A DNA stretch of 62,058 nucleotides, taken from the NCBI GenBank assembly GCA_934463115.1, contig CAKSIN010000014.1, positions 1 to 62,058 of the forward strand. Reading direction: 5' to 3'. The DNA comes from an uncultured Clostridia bacterium. Its GTDB lineage: Bacteria > Bacillota > Clostridia > UMGS1810. Made by a program: the position numbers and the translations under genes. Positions 53,162-62,058 of this stretch are shown in pieces (position 1 is the stretch's first letter; each line of letters opens with the position of its first letter). Under the pieces are notes generated by a model, which was given only the letters and a program-made list of their open reading frames with translations, was not told the origin of the DNA and searched no databases.

Positions 53162-55147
53162 GTGCAGAACGCGGTGTTTAATATTGATTTTAATAAAGAA
53201 AACGGAACGGTGTCCGCAATCAGACTAAGCGGCGACGCCGACTCCATGAACTGGGTTTCGGAAAAAGAAATGTGGGGATACATTCACTGCATCAACTATG
53301 ACGGCCTTTGGGGCGACTACAGGAGCCGGCAAAAAGAAATGAAACTTGTGAGCTTTTCCGAAAGCGAGGATTCCGCAGTGTCGGTGTATTCAAACGAAGC
53401 GGTGCAAGTAACGGTTGTGCGCGGATTCGATGCAGACGGCAATTTTACCGAGCGGTTTACATTTAAAAACCTTGTGTATGCCGACGCATTTTTAAGCGAA
53501 TACAACTGTGGAATAGAAGTTCCCTTTAACGATGTGTACACCAATGCCGACGATTGCCTTGTGCACCGCTGCAATACGCACATTTGGTGCGGACTCGGCA
53601 GCACATATGTAAACGCGCTGCGCATGGGTGTGTCCAATCTTAATATCGGACTTGCCGTAACGCGCGGCTCTTTTGAAAACTACAGCGTGATTGACTGCGG
53701 CGGAAACAAACGCGGACGATTTGTGCTCAATCCGTCGCACTTTGAGCTCTCTGAAAACGAAGAATATACAATCGAATGGAAGCTGTTTCCGCACAGCGGC
53801 AAATCCGACTTTGTAAATAAGGCACTCCAAACACCGCAGTATATACATATATCCGCCAAACATCACACACTGCTCGGCGGCGAAAGAATTAAATTCAGTG
53901 CGTGGGCAGGAAAAGCCGCAAAGAATGTTCGGGTATATACCAAACACGGGGATATAGGTTTTGCGATTGAGGACGGCGCGGTAAAGGTTGATTACTTACC
54001 AGAAAAGAACGGCGAATACAGGATTTATGTTGAGATAAACGGTGTGCGCACCTATGCGGAGTTTATTGTTAAAGACAGCTTTGAGGAAATTCTCAAAAAG
54101 AGAATTGACTTTATTGTGCACCGTCAGCAATACAACAAGCCCGGCAGTGCGCTGGACGGAGCGTTTCTCATATATGACAACCGCGAGGAACACACGGTTT
54201 TTGAGGACGGCATAGGTGACCACAATGCCTGCAGAGAAAGACTCGGAATGGGGCTGCTCATTGCGCGGTATCTTCAAACGCATGAAAATCCCGAATATCG
54301 CACAGCGTTGGACAAATACATTGCATTTGTCCGTCGGGAGATTTTCGATGCGGACAGCGGTTATGTGTACAACACCGTGGGAAAAAGCAAAAACGAGATT
54401 CGTCTGTACAACGCACCGTGGGTGAGCATGCTAATGACGGAAATGTATTATCTTACCGGTGACAAAGAATACTTGAACAACATTATGCGGCTGTTTACCG
54501 TATACTACACAATGGGCGGACAAAAGTTCTATCCGAACGGAATATCAATGCTCAAAACGGCAAACGCTTTTAAAAACGCCGGTATGGAAGAAGATTATAA
54601 AAAAATATATAATATGTTTGAATGCCATGTTTCAAATATGGTTGCAAACGGAACCTCTTATCCGAAGCACGAGGTAAATTTTGAGCAGACCATTGTGTCT
54701 CCGGCGGCAACTTTTGTTTCAGAATTTGCTGCGCTTTCGGGCGATAAAAAATATGTAGACGAGGCAAAAAAGCATATTGCAATACTCGAAAGATTTAACG
54801 GCAGCCAGCCCAGTTTTCATCTTAACGAAATCCCCATACGCTACTGGGATGATTACTGGTTTGGAAAATTGCAATTGAAAGGGGACACCTTTCCGCACTA
54901 TTGGAGCTGTCTTACTGCACGTTCATATAATGACTATTATAAAATATCCGGTGATGAAAAATACCTTAAAGCGGCAGAGGAATGCATGCGCAACTGCCTG
55001 TGCCTGTTTACGGATGACGGCAGAGGTTCTGCAGCATATATGTATCCGTACAGACTCGACGGCAAGTACGGAAAGGTGTATGACGACTGGGCAAACGACC
55101 AGGATTTTGCACTGTATTTTGCGTTGGAAACAGAAATTTTGTCTTAA
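53162..55147 (+). CDS. Six-hairpin-type glycosidase-like protein, function unknown
   Basis: About 661 residues. The N-terminal half (about 1-310) is strand-rich with an immunoglobulin-like end (HTLLGGERIKFSAWAGKAAKNVRVY). The C-terminal half (about 325-661) shows the repeated helical hairpins of an (alpha/alpha)6 barrel, with ALDKYIAFVRREIFDADSGYVY, GDKEYLNNIMRLFTVYY, SGDKKYVDEAKKHI and SGDEKYLKAAEECM. This layout resembles six-hairpin glycosidases and lyases, but the family is not identified. GTG start at 53162, preceded by cggaggt; the ATG further upstream has no ribosome site. No signal peptide. Its 3' end is found again as a decayed fragment at 59621. Confidence 0.75.
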   Translation: MQNAVFNIDFNKENGTVSAIRLSGDADSMNWVSEKEMWGYIHCINYDGLWGDYRSRQKEMKLVSFSESEDSAVSVYSNEAVQVTVVRGFDADGNFTERFTFKNLVYADAFLSEYNCGIEVPFNDVYTNADDCLVHRCNTHIWCGLGSTYVNALRMGVSNLNIGLAVTRGSFENYSVIDCGGNKRGRFVLNPSHFELSENEEYTIEWKLFPHSGKSDFVNKALQTPQYIHISAKHHTLLGGERIKFSAWAGKAAKNVRVYTKHGDIGFAIEDGAVKVDYLPEKNGEYRIYVEINGVRTYAEFIVKDSFEEILKKRIDFIVHRQQYNKPGSALDGAFLIYDNREEHTVFEDGIGDHNACRERLGMGLLIARYLQTHENPEYRTALDKYIAFVRREIFDADSGYVYNTVGKSKNEIRLYNAPWVSMLMTEMYYLTGDKEYLNNIMRLFTVYYTMGGQKFYPNGISMLKTANAFKNAGMEEDYKKIYNMFECHVSNMVANGTSYPKHEVNFEQTIVSPAATFVSEFAALSGDKKYVDEAKKHIAILERFNGSQPSFHLNEIPIRYWDDYWFGKLQLKGDTFPHYWSCLTARSYNDYYKISGDEKYLKAAEECMRNCLCLFTDDGRGSAAYMYPYRLDGKYGKVYDDWANDQDFALYFALETEILS

Positions 55148-55198
55148 AACGCAAATAAAAAAGATAGATTGAGTATAACAAATGGAGGATAGTCAAAA

Positions 55199-57199
55199 AT
55201 GATAAAGAGATATGTTGAGGCGTACAGCTTTCATCAAATGGATTTTAAGAGTATTTCTGATTTTGAATATCCGGAGGATGGATTTGTAATAAAGCTAAGA
55301 CTGAAAAAAATTCCGGATAAAAATGTAATTCTGGCAGACGCAGACGGTTGTATAAGAATAACACAAAGACTTTTAAAACCCGAGGATGAGTTAAATCTAA
55401 CTTATTATGAGAAAGGCGAATGCTATTTTCGAAGAACGGATAAAACCGGCTGTGTGCCGGTTGTTGAAGTTGAAGTAAACATGTTCAGTGAAGATCATCC
55501 TGACTGGAAGGAAATGAAGCTGGGCGTAAATTCGCTTATGTATGATATTACTGAAAAAGATTTATATATAGTTTATGATACGGTTAATTTCAGATTAGTT
55601 TATGACGGAGTTGTCATTAATAACAATCTGCCGTTCGGAACACTAAAAAAACCGAATTGTACAGCTATTACAATAAACAAAGAGTATTTTTCGGATATAG
55701 CATTTTCGGATGATGTCTTAAAGGCAAAATATTACAGAAAAACCGAAACGATTGATAAGAAACTGAACTATTATACCCCGTACGGTCACAATATATTTAT
55801 CGGAGATGTGGTGAACTTTTATCATAACGGAGTCTACCATCTTTTGTATATGCCGGACAGACACCATCATGCAAACAGATGGGGTGCGGGCGGTCACCAT
55901 TTTGAACATATGATAACACGCGATTTTATTAATTGGGAAGATGTCGGACCGATTTGGGATATAACTGAGCAATGGCAGTCAACAGGAACGGGAACGATGT
56001 TTTTCCATAAAGGAAAATATTATATAGCGTATGGATTACATACCGATCGAACAATATCCGAGGACAAGGTTTGCAACAAGGAAATGAGGGAATATGCCGA
56101 GAAAAACGGCGAAACGAAGATAGTCGCTTATGATGAATTGAAAAAAAGAGGGATGTATCCGAGCGGCGCAAATTATTCTGTCAGTGATGACGGTATCCAC
56201 TTTGAATGCTGTGAAAAGGTATTCAGTGCATGCGAAAATCCAAGCATATATTCAAACGGAGACGAACTTGTTATGTACGCAGGTTATGGCGATTGTTCTG
56301 CGTGGAGCTCACAGGAAATTGACAAGCCATGGAAACTATTAAAAGATTTGAAATTTGAGTGCTTTGAAAAGTCCGCTATGCGAAACTCCTCAGAATGTCC
56401 GTCGTTTTTTGAATGGAATGGATATAAATATCTGATAATGGGTGTCACCGGCTTTTGGAGAACAGAAAAAAACAGCAATGAGTACATAGAATATGCATCA
56501 AAAGGCTTTGATGTATACGAGGGGTTATCCGTTCCGATGGCGGCAAAGACGGATAATAACCGTGTCATACTTGCCGGCTGGATAGGCGGTATGGGCTGGG
56601 TGTCTATGGTAGTACACCGCGAGCTTGTGCAGTATGAAAACGGTGACCTTGGTATGAGGTGGCTTCCTGAATTTTTCCCCGAAGTTTCTGAAACGGAAAT
56701 AAAGAAAAACGATGACGGGATAATTGAAATCGAGGGAAAATGCTCGTACTATTTCGAGGAGGAGATTGACCCAAGAAAGAGCAAAACTGTGGAAATACGG
56801 TTTGCCGACGGTAAGGGTGACGTGTGCGAGCTGCGGCTGGATTTTGAAAAGAAAACGGCGCAGTATGCAGGCTGCAAGGAAGGGGAAGCGGCAGCGGATA
56901 TTCTGCCGATGTACAAGGCGAAAAAAACGGTTGAGCAAACAGGCTTTGGGTTTAATATTGCGCCCGAAACATTGCCGCACCGCTGCGGTGACTTTGCAAT
57001 TGCACACGTGAGATACCCCAAAATGCCGTTTAAAGTAAGGGTGCTGATTTACTATTCAGTTAAATGTGACTGCACAATAATCGATACGGAGATAGCCGGG
57101 ACAAGAACACTCTTAACAAACAGGAAAGGATTTGTGTTGCAAAAAATATATACCTATGCTAATATAGAAAATATAAGTTTGTTTGAGGCAAAAATATAA
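55199..57199 (+). CDS. GH32-like (clan GH-J) glycoside hydrolase
   Basis: 666-residue cytoplasmic enzyme resembling beta-fructosidases. A beta-rich N-terminal domain of ~170 residues is followed by a five-bladed propeller that begins IFIGDVVNFYHNGVYHLLYMP, with likely nucleophile Asp203, and contains ITRDFINWEDVGPIWD (equivalent to the SxDLxHW block). The acid/base is probably Glu399 in SSECPSFFEW, matching the GH32 EC(P) motif. A C-terminal beta sandwich (about 515-660) completes the GH32 layout. The N-terminal extension is unusual. Substrate would be a beta-linked ketose (fructose or possibly a heptulose) glycoside. It lies 51 bases after the six-hairpin gene and directly ahead of a ketose kinase gene. 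Confidence 0.78.
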   Translation: MIKRYVEAYSFHQMDFKSISDFEYPEDGFVIKLRLKKIPDKNVILADADGCIRITQRLLKPEDELNLTYYEKGECYFRRTDKTGCVPVVEVEVNMFSEDHPDWKEMKLGVNSLMYDITEKDLYIVYDTVNFRLVYDGVVINNNLPFGTLKKPNCTAITINKEYFSDIAFSDDVLKAKYYRKTETIDKKLNYYTPYGHNIFIGDVVNFYHNGVYHLLYMPDRHHHANRWGAGGHHFEHMITRDFINWEDVGPIWDITEQWQSTGTGTMFFHKGKYYIAYGLHTDRTISEDKVCNKEMREYAEKNGETKIVAYDELKKRGMYPSGANYSVSDDGIHFECCEKVFSACENPSIYSNGDELVMYAGYGDCSAWSSQEIDKPWKLLKDLKFECFEKSAMRNSSECPSFFEWNGYKYLIMGVTGFWRTEKNSNEYIEYASKGFDVYEGLSVPMAAKTDNNRVILAGWIGGMGWVSMVVHRELVQYENGDLGMRWLPEFFPEVSETEIKKNDDGIIEIEGKCSYYFEEEIDPRKSKTVEIRFADGKGDVCELRLDFEKKTAQYAGCKEGEAAADILPMYKAKKTVEQTGFGFNIAPETLPHRCGDFAIAHVRYPKMPFKVRVLIYYSVKCDCTIIDTEIAGTRTLLTNRKGFVLQKIYTYANIENISLFEAKI

Positions 57200-57222
57200 G
57201 CCGTTTGCGAAGGGAGCAGTAC

Positions 57223-58509
57223 ATGAAAGCGATAGGAATTGACATAGGAACAACAAGCGTGTGCGGTGTCTTAATCGACGCCGCAACAGGCAGTATTGAG
57301 AAGTCCGTCACAAAAAACAGTAACGCATTTATCGAAGGCTGTGCTGAGTGGGAAAAGATTCAGTCGGTTAAAAAAATTATGACTGTTGCAACGGAGATTC
57401 TCGAAAGTCTGATTGCCGGGAGCTGTGATATCGGTGTTATCGGAGTTACTGGGCAAATGCACGGAATTGTGTATACTGACAAGAATGGAAACGCTGTAAG
57501 TCCGCTTTATACATGGCAGGACGGACGCGGAAATCTGCCGTACAAAGACGTAACCTACGCAAAATATTTAAACAGCTTTTCGGGATACGGCAATGTAACG
57601 GATTTTTACAACACAGAAAACGGAATAAAGCCTGAAAGTGCAGTTAGCTACTGCGCAATCCACGATTATTTTGTAATGCGGCTCTGCGGGCTTAAAAAGC
57701 CGATTATTCACACAAGCGATGCTGCGAGCTTTGGCTGCTATGATTTGAAGAACAACAGGTTTAACTATGCCTGCGCGGCGGAGCTTACGGGAGATTACCG
57801 CATTGCGGGCGAGTACAAGGGAATACCTGTGAGTGTTGCAATAGGTGACAATCAGGCAAGCGTTTTTTCGACTCTTACAGATGAAAACGATGTTTTGGTA
57901 AATATCGGAACGGGAAGTCAGATTTCGGTAATTTCGGATAAAATTGCAGACAGTGCCCCGGTTGAAACGCGTCCGTACTTTGAAAATAAGTATCTCATTG
58001 TCGGTGCGGCACTTTGTGGCGGCAGGGCATATTCGCTTCTCAAAAATTTTTACTCCGAGATATTTGGATATGTAAAAAGGCTTGATGATAACCAAGTATA
58101 TGAAATTATGAATGATATGCTTAAGAATTCATCTGACGACTTGTTTAAGGTTGATACGCGTTTTGCCGGTACAAGATTCGATACAAACGTAAGGGGAAGT
58201 ATATCGGGAATAACAACCGAGAATTTTACGCCATCTGTGCTTACATACTCTGTTCTCTGCGGCATGGCGGACGAACTTTTGGATATGTACAGGCAAATGA
58301 ATGTCAGCAAAAGCGGAATTGTCGGCTCGGGTAACGGGATACGGAAAAACAAAGCACTTGTTAAAATCTTTGAAGAAAAGCTTGGCGCAAAGATGAAAAT
58401 TCCCAAACACGTTGAAGAAGCGGCTGTCGGTGCGGCAATGTTCGGGATGGTTGCGTGTGGGGAATTTGCCACGGAAAAGGATGTTAGAAAAATTATATGT
58501 TATATATAG
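57223..58509 (+). CDS. FGGY carbohydrate kinase, sedoheptulokinase-like
   Basis: 428-residue sugar kinase. N-terminal phosphate motif GIDIGTTSVCGVLID, the substrate-side block GVTGQMHGIVYTDKNGN ... PLYTWQDGR typical of sedoheptulokinase-type members, and C-terminal ATP motif IVGSGNGIRKN. Predicted to phosphorylate a ketose, with sedoheptulose to sedoheptulose 7-phosphate as the best guess. The ATG at 57223 has agggagcagtac upstream. It follows the GH32-like gene by 23 bases and precedes a transaldolase gene, supporting hydrolysis, phosphorylation and C3-unit transfer in sequence. Xylulose or fructose are less likely substrates but are not excluded. Confidence 0.8.
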   Translation: MKAIGIDIGTTSVCGVLIDAATGSIEKSVTKNSNAFIEGCAEWEKIQSVKKIMTVATEILESLIAGSCDIGVIGVTGQMHGIVYTDKNGNAVSPLYTWQDGRGNLPYKDVTYAKYLNSFSGYGNVTDFYNTENGIKPESAVSYCAIHDYFVMRLCGLKKPIIHTSDAASFGCYDLKNNRFNYACAAELTGDYRIAGEYKGIPVSVAIGDNQASVFSTLTDENDVLVNIGTGSQISVISDKIADSAPVETRPYFENKYLIVGAALCGGRAYSLLKNFYSEIFGYVKRLDDNQVYEIMNDMLKNSSDDLFKVDTRFAGTRFDTNVRGSISGITTENFTPSVLTYSVLCGMADELLDMYRQMNVSKSGIVGSGNGIRKNKALVKIFEEKLGAKMKIPKHVEEAAVGAAMFGMVACGEFATEKDVRKIICYI

Positions 58510-58621
58510 GCGATTGTGTGTTTTAAACTAAATGATACAAGGCCTAATGGATTTTTATGAAATTAAAAATATAGTTGTTTTATAATCAACCGAATAGACA
58601 TATACAGAAAGGTGATATATT

Positions 58622-59263
58622 GTGAAAATTTTTATTGACACAGCAAATGTAGAAGAAATCAGAAAGGCAAACGAAATGGGCGTTATCTGTGGTGTTACCA
58701 CAAACCCGTCGCTCATTGCAAAAGAAGGCAGGGTATTTAAAGAGGTTGTGGCTGAAATTGCCACAATCGTGGACGGCCCAATTTCTGCCGAGGTTATTAG
58801 TCTTGAGGGCGATAAGATGGTTGAAGAAGCCTTAGAACTTTCAAAAATTCATAAGAATATTGTTATCAAAATCCCTATGACAGCAGAGGGGTTAAAGGCT
58901 ATTTCGATTTTTTCAAAAAAGGGAGTCAAGACAAATGTAACTCTTATATTTAGCCCGTCACAGGCACTTCTTGCCGCAAGGGCGGGTGCGTCGTATGTAA
59001 GTCCGTTTGTCGGCAGACTTAACGATATCTCATCGGACGGAAACAAGCTCGTAGAAAGCATCGCTGCGATATTTGACATTCACGGAATAACGACAGAGAT
59101 AATAGCGGCAAGCATCAGAAGTCCCGAAGACGTGGCTGACGCAGCACTTTCGGGTGCGCATATCGCCACGATTCCGTATAAGGTTATATGCCAGATGATT
59201 AAGCATCCGCTGACTGATGCGGGAATCGAGCGCTTTTTAAAAGATTGGGAAAGTGTAAAATAA
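58622..59263 (+). CDS. TalC/FSA-type transaldolase
   Basis: 213-residue small transaldolase (fructose-6-phosphate aldolase-like subfamily). GTG start with gaaaggtgatatatt. Motifs: FIDTANVEEIRKA, GVTTNPSLIAKEG, Schiff-base Lys83 in IVIKIPMT, and TNVTLIFSPSQA. It moves a dihydroxyacetone unit between sugar phosphates; by family it interconverts sedoheptulose 7-phosphate plus glyceraldehyde 3-phosphate with erythrose 4-phosphate plus fructose 6-phosphate. Directly after the sedoheptulokinase-like gene, it would route the kinase product into glycolysis. A 112-base gap with a TATAAT-like sequence may carry its own promoter. Confidence 0.92.
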   Translation: MKIFIDTANVEEIRKANEMGVICGVTTNPSLIAKEGRVFKEVVAEIATIVDGPISAEVISLEGDKMVEEALELSKIHKNIVIKIPMTAEGLKAISIFSKKGVKTNVTLIFSPSQALLAARAGASYVSPFVGRLNDISSDGNKLVESIAAIFDIHGITTEIIAASIRSPEDVADAALSGAHIATIPYKVICQMIKHPLTDAGIERFLKDWESVK

Positions 59264-59547
59264 AACATAACAGAGAAATCAAATTTAAATAAAAGTTTGA
59301 TAAAATCCTGTCAACGGCGATAAACTTTGCTACGTTCGGACATACGAAAGACCTTATGCAAATATCTAAAAAACTGTTTTGGTTCATATCTATTTATGAT
59401 AGTTTGGTTGTAAAGCAAACTTTTCGCACAATGAACCGAATTTTAAAATAACGAAAACTTAAATTGATATTACCCTTGAGGGAAAAGGTGCAGTTTGATT
59501 TGAACTTGAGAATTTATAATTGTTGTTTAATGCGAAGGGCGATGATA
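59264..59547. other. AT-rich gap without recognised gene
   Basis: Nothing codes here. A weak hairpin, atcaaa ... tttgat (59278-59300), follows the transaldolase stop and could be a poor terminator. The remaining AT-rich sequence holds no clear promoter. Confidence 0.4.
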
Positions 59548-59836
59548 ATGATAAAGAGATATGCTGAGAAGTTTAGCCTTGAACAAATGGATTTTAAGAG
59601 TATTTCTGATTTTGGATACCAATGATTACTATATAAAATATACTGTTATAAAAAAATACCTTAAAGCGTCAGAAAAATTTGCGAGAAACTATCTGTGTCT
59701 GTTTACTGATGGCGGTAGAGACTCTATGGCTTATATATATACATACAGGCTTGGTGGCGTTTACAGAAAGGTATATGGCGAATTGGCAAATGATCAGGAT
59801 TTTGCATTTATTTTGCACCGGAAACAATGTTTTTGA
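59548..59836 (+). pseudogene. Decayed hybrid of the GH32-like and six-hairpin genes
   Basis: Starts with MIKRYAEKFSLEQMDFKSISDFGY, close to the first 24 residues of the GH32-like enzyme (55199), ending in TGA at 59623-59625. In another frame from 59621 it continues with NDYY ... KKYLKAS ... ARNYLCLFTDGGRDSMAYIYTYRL and WANDQDF-like ANDQDF, close to the last ~70 residues of the six-hairpin protein (53162). It is therefore a relic of an additional copy of these two genes in the opposite order, joined by deletion, and has accumulated missense changes. Confidence 0.85.
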
Positions 59837-59850
59837 AATGAGGGTATTGA

Positions 59851-61986
59851 ATGAATTTTAAAAAAGAAATTAAAAAAAATTACAGTTTTACTGATTATAC
59901 ATTTGAGAAGACAACCGTTCGCTACATAGTGATGAACGATTCAAGGGCGGCATTCATGCTTTTGTTTCCAAATGCTTTTTCGCATATGGTTATCACAGAG
60001 CTTGAGACCGTTAAGCACAGAGAAAACGGATTTCCCAATCACTGTGACTGGTATGCGGGTTCGCTTGTACACCTGCACCTTGCGCACCACTGCACACCTA
60101 TGTACGAAAACGGCTACAAGATGAGCGAAAGCACAAAGAATCTTAAGTTTGTCGGTCAAAAGGTTATTGCCGAGGGCAGCCTTACCGAAATAGAAACCGT
60201 TTTATCGGCAGATGAGGGTTACGGGGCGATTCACCGCCTGAAAAATTATGAGGGTGAAAACGGTTTTGAAGTAAGCACGGAATTTTTCAACTGCACAGGC
60301 AGTGATATCACTCTCGAAATGCTGACATCCGCAAACATTGATAATTTGTGCATGTTCGAGCCCGACGACGGCTCCAAGGAATTTGTTTATCACACATTCA
60401 AGGGTGGCTGGTCTACAGAGGGCAAGCATATTGAGCGCACGATGTCTCAAATGAACATGGAAAAATCGTGGGGCGGCTCTTTTGAAAGTGAAAAAATCGG
60501 CTCTGTCGGCTCCAAAACCGTGGGCAGATATTATCCGTATGCAGCTGTTGAGGACAGAGAAAACGGCTGCACATGGGGAATCAAACTAAAACACAATGCC
60601 ACATGGCAGATTGAACTGTCGCGCTGCGGCACACCGTTGTCACTTTCGGCAGGAATCGGTGATTTTAAGTTCGGACATTGGAGAAGAACCGTTTGTGACG
60701 GCGAGTCTTACACTGCCCCCACGTCATATGTCGCCGTTTCAAAGGGCGGAATTGCCGAGGTTTCAAATGATTTGATTGAGATGAACAACCGCGATATTGA
60801 CGCTTACGGCGAGGAGGGTATGCCGATAATATTCAACGATTGGGTTACTCACTGGGGTGATACATCGCACGGCAAACTCATCAGCCTTGCAAATGTAATG
60901 AAAAAAACTCACACAAAATACTTTGTTGTGGATGACGGTTGGCAGACAGGCGGAGTGGGCGACTGGAAAGTGGATATGCAAAAGTTCCCCAAAGGGTTGA
61001 AAGCGTATGCCGATGAAATTCGCTCAATGGGAATGATTCCGGGGATATGGATGGAGTTTGAAAGTATTCGCGAGGGCGCTGAGAGATGGTCGGAAAAATA
61101 TGATGATTTCTATCTTAAAAAAGACGGAATCACAGTCAAAAATGCTGCGTGCAATTCCGTTCCGACAAAATTTCTTGACTTTAGAAAAAAAGAGGTTATT
61201 GATTATCTCGACGAAGTTGTAATCAAGTTTTTAAAAGACAACGGGATAGGGTATATGAAAGTTGACTACAATTCCAATATCGGTATCGGATGCGACGGTT
61301 CTGACAGCCTTGGTGCAGGTCTCGAAGAACACATGAACGGTGTGTATGAATTTTTTAAGAGGATAAAAGAGCAGATACCGGGATTTATAATTGAAAACTG
61401 CTCAATGGGCGGTTCGCGGCTGGAGCCGAAGATGATGAGCGTTACGGCAATGAGTTCGTTCTCCGACGCCCACGAAAGTATTGAAGTTCCCGTGATAGCG
61501 GCAAATATGCACTACATCATTTCGCCGCGGCAGAGTCAGATTTGGTGTGTGCTCAAAGAGAACTTTACCGAAAATCACATGCGCTATATCATTGCAGCAG
61601 GATTTCTCGGCCGTCTCTGCTGGTCGGGGCATATAGACAGGCTGTCGGATTGGCAGTTTAAAATGATTCCCGAAGCGGAAAAGTTCTACGAGAGAGTGTG
61701 TCACATAATAAAGCACGGCAGGAGTTACATATACAGAACGGATTTCATAAACAACCGCAAGCCGCAGGGAACACAAGCTGTTGTGCGATACGGTGCGGAC
61801 GGCAATGAAGCACTTGTTGTTTGTCATTTCCTGGGAAATTCAAAGGAGCTGACAGTGAAACTGAGCGGAAATTATGAAATTGCCGATTCGCTGTACGGCT
61901 CAAAAAGCCGCATAGACGGCGACAGACTGATTGTTTCCGGTGAGAGCGTTGACGCGGATGTGATGTATTTAGAGAAAAAATCGTAG
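59851..61986 (+). CDS. GH36-type alpha-galactosidase
   Basis: 711-residue cytoplasmic enzyme. An N-terminal beta supersandwich (about 1-310) is followed by a TIM barrel (about 320-620) with FVVDDGWQTGGVGDWKVDMQKFP, PGIWMEFES, the likely nucleophile Asp472 in GYMKVDYNSN, and a candidate acid/base Asp539 in SSFSDAHES, then a short C-terminal beta domain. The conserved CxxGGxR region is present as ENCSMGGSRLEP. ATG has gagggtattga upstream. It probably removes alpha-galactosyl groups from imported oligosaccharides; other GH36 activities cannot be excluded. The gene is complete, with 72 bases left in the window. Confidence 0.88.
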   Translation: MNFKKEIKKNYSFTDYTFEKTTVRYIVMNDSRAAFMLLFPNAFSHMVITELETVKHRENGFPNHCDWYAGSLVHLHLAHHCTPMYENGYKMSESTKNLKFVGQKVIAEGSLTEIETVLSADEGYGAIHRLKNYEGENGFEVSTEFFNCTGSDITLEMLTSANIDNLCMFEPDDGSKEFVYHTFKGGWSTEGKHIERTMSQMNMEKSWGGSFESEKIGSVGSKTVGRYYPYAAVEDRENGCTWGIKLKHNATWQIELSRCGTPLSLSAGIGDFKFGHWRRTVCDGESYTAPTSYVAVSKGGIAEVSNDLIEMNNRDIDAYGEEGMPIIFNDWVTHWGDTSHGKLISLANVMKKTHTKYFVVDDGWQTGGVGDWKVDMQKFPKGLKAYADEIRSMGMIPGIWMEFESIREGAERWSEKYDDFYLKKDGITVKNAACNSVPTKFLDFRKKEVIDYLDEVVIKFLKDNGIGYMKVDYNSNIGIGCDGSDSLGAGLEEHMNGVYEFFKRIKEQIPGFIIENCSMGGSRLEPKMMSVTAMSSFSDAHESIEVPVIAANMHYIISPRQSQIWCVLKENFTENHMRYIIAAGFLGRLCWSGHIDRLSDWQFKMIPEAEKFYERVCHIIKHGRSYIYRTDFINNRKPQGTQAVVRYGADGNEALVVCHFLGNSKELTVKLSGNYEIADSLYGSKSRIDGDRLIVSGESVDADVMYLEKKS

Positions 61987-62058
61987 ACCAGCTATAAAAA
62001 GTCAAGAGTTTTTTGAGAAAAAAGTAAAAAAGTTTTATGACTAAAAAAAGACAGCAAA

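Overview
The window looks like chromosome from an anaerobic, Gram-positive Clostridia-type bacterium (Bacillota), probably an uncultured gut polysaccharide degrader. The evidence is: AGGAGG-type ribosome sites with TTG and GTG starts, S-layer homology (SLH) proteins, gatCAB, YesM/YesN and Lpl-type genes, and an OadB-family sodium-pump subunit. Family names rest on motifs read by eye; no database was searched.

Layout. 0-7.2 kb (minus strand): gatC-gatA-gatB and htpX, an SLH-GH18 exoprotein, a tRNA-Gly(GCC), and hairpin-rich dispersed repeats. 7.2-9.5 kb: a polar amino acid ABC transporter. 9.5-12.9 kb: an AraC regulator divergent from a GH2 glycosidase. 12.9-16.8 kb: a YitT membrane protein, pyruvate kinase, then a yybP-ykoY (Mn2+) riboswitch in front of an OadB-like protein and a 44-residue OadG-like protein. 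16.8-17.3 kb: nested palindromic repeats.

17.3-62 kb is a large Gram-positive polysaccharide-utilisation locus. A minus-strand sensory operon (membrane-anchored solute-binding protein, YesM-like kinase, YesN-like regulator) diverges from lplB-lplC-lplA oligosaccharide uptake genes. Then come ten plus-strand genes for exported proteins (25.4-43.3 kb): an SGNH esterase, SLH proteins, a WG-repeat protein, several proteins built from recurring unknown beta-rich modules, and two large clan GH-A-like enzymes. Next are mostly cytosolic enzymes: BNR-repeat proteins, a PnuC-like transporter, a beta-lactamase-fold hydrolase, a polysaccharide deacetylase, GH3, a six-hairpin protein, a GH32-like enzyme, a sedoheptulokinase-like FGGY kinase, a TalC-type transaldolase and GH36. 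A coherent reading is sensing and uptake of an oligosaccharide, surface attack by SLH-anchored enzymes, intracellular trimming, and entry of a ketose (possibly sedoheptulose) through kinase plus transaldolase.

The locus is being rearranged. There is a 1,584-bp tandem duplication with a mosaic 3' end, a breakpoint near 48.97 kb fusing a hydrolase gene to the 3' third of a lost GH-A gene, and a decayed hybrid of two neighbouring genes at 59.5 kb. The strongest candidates for something undescribed are the Mn2+ riboswitch driving an OadB/OadG pair without a decarboxylase alpha subunit, and the exported-module cluster paired with the kinase/transaldolase route.
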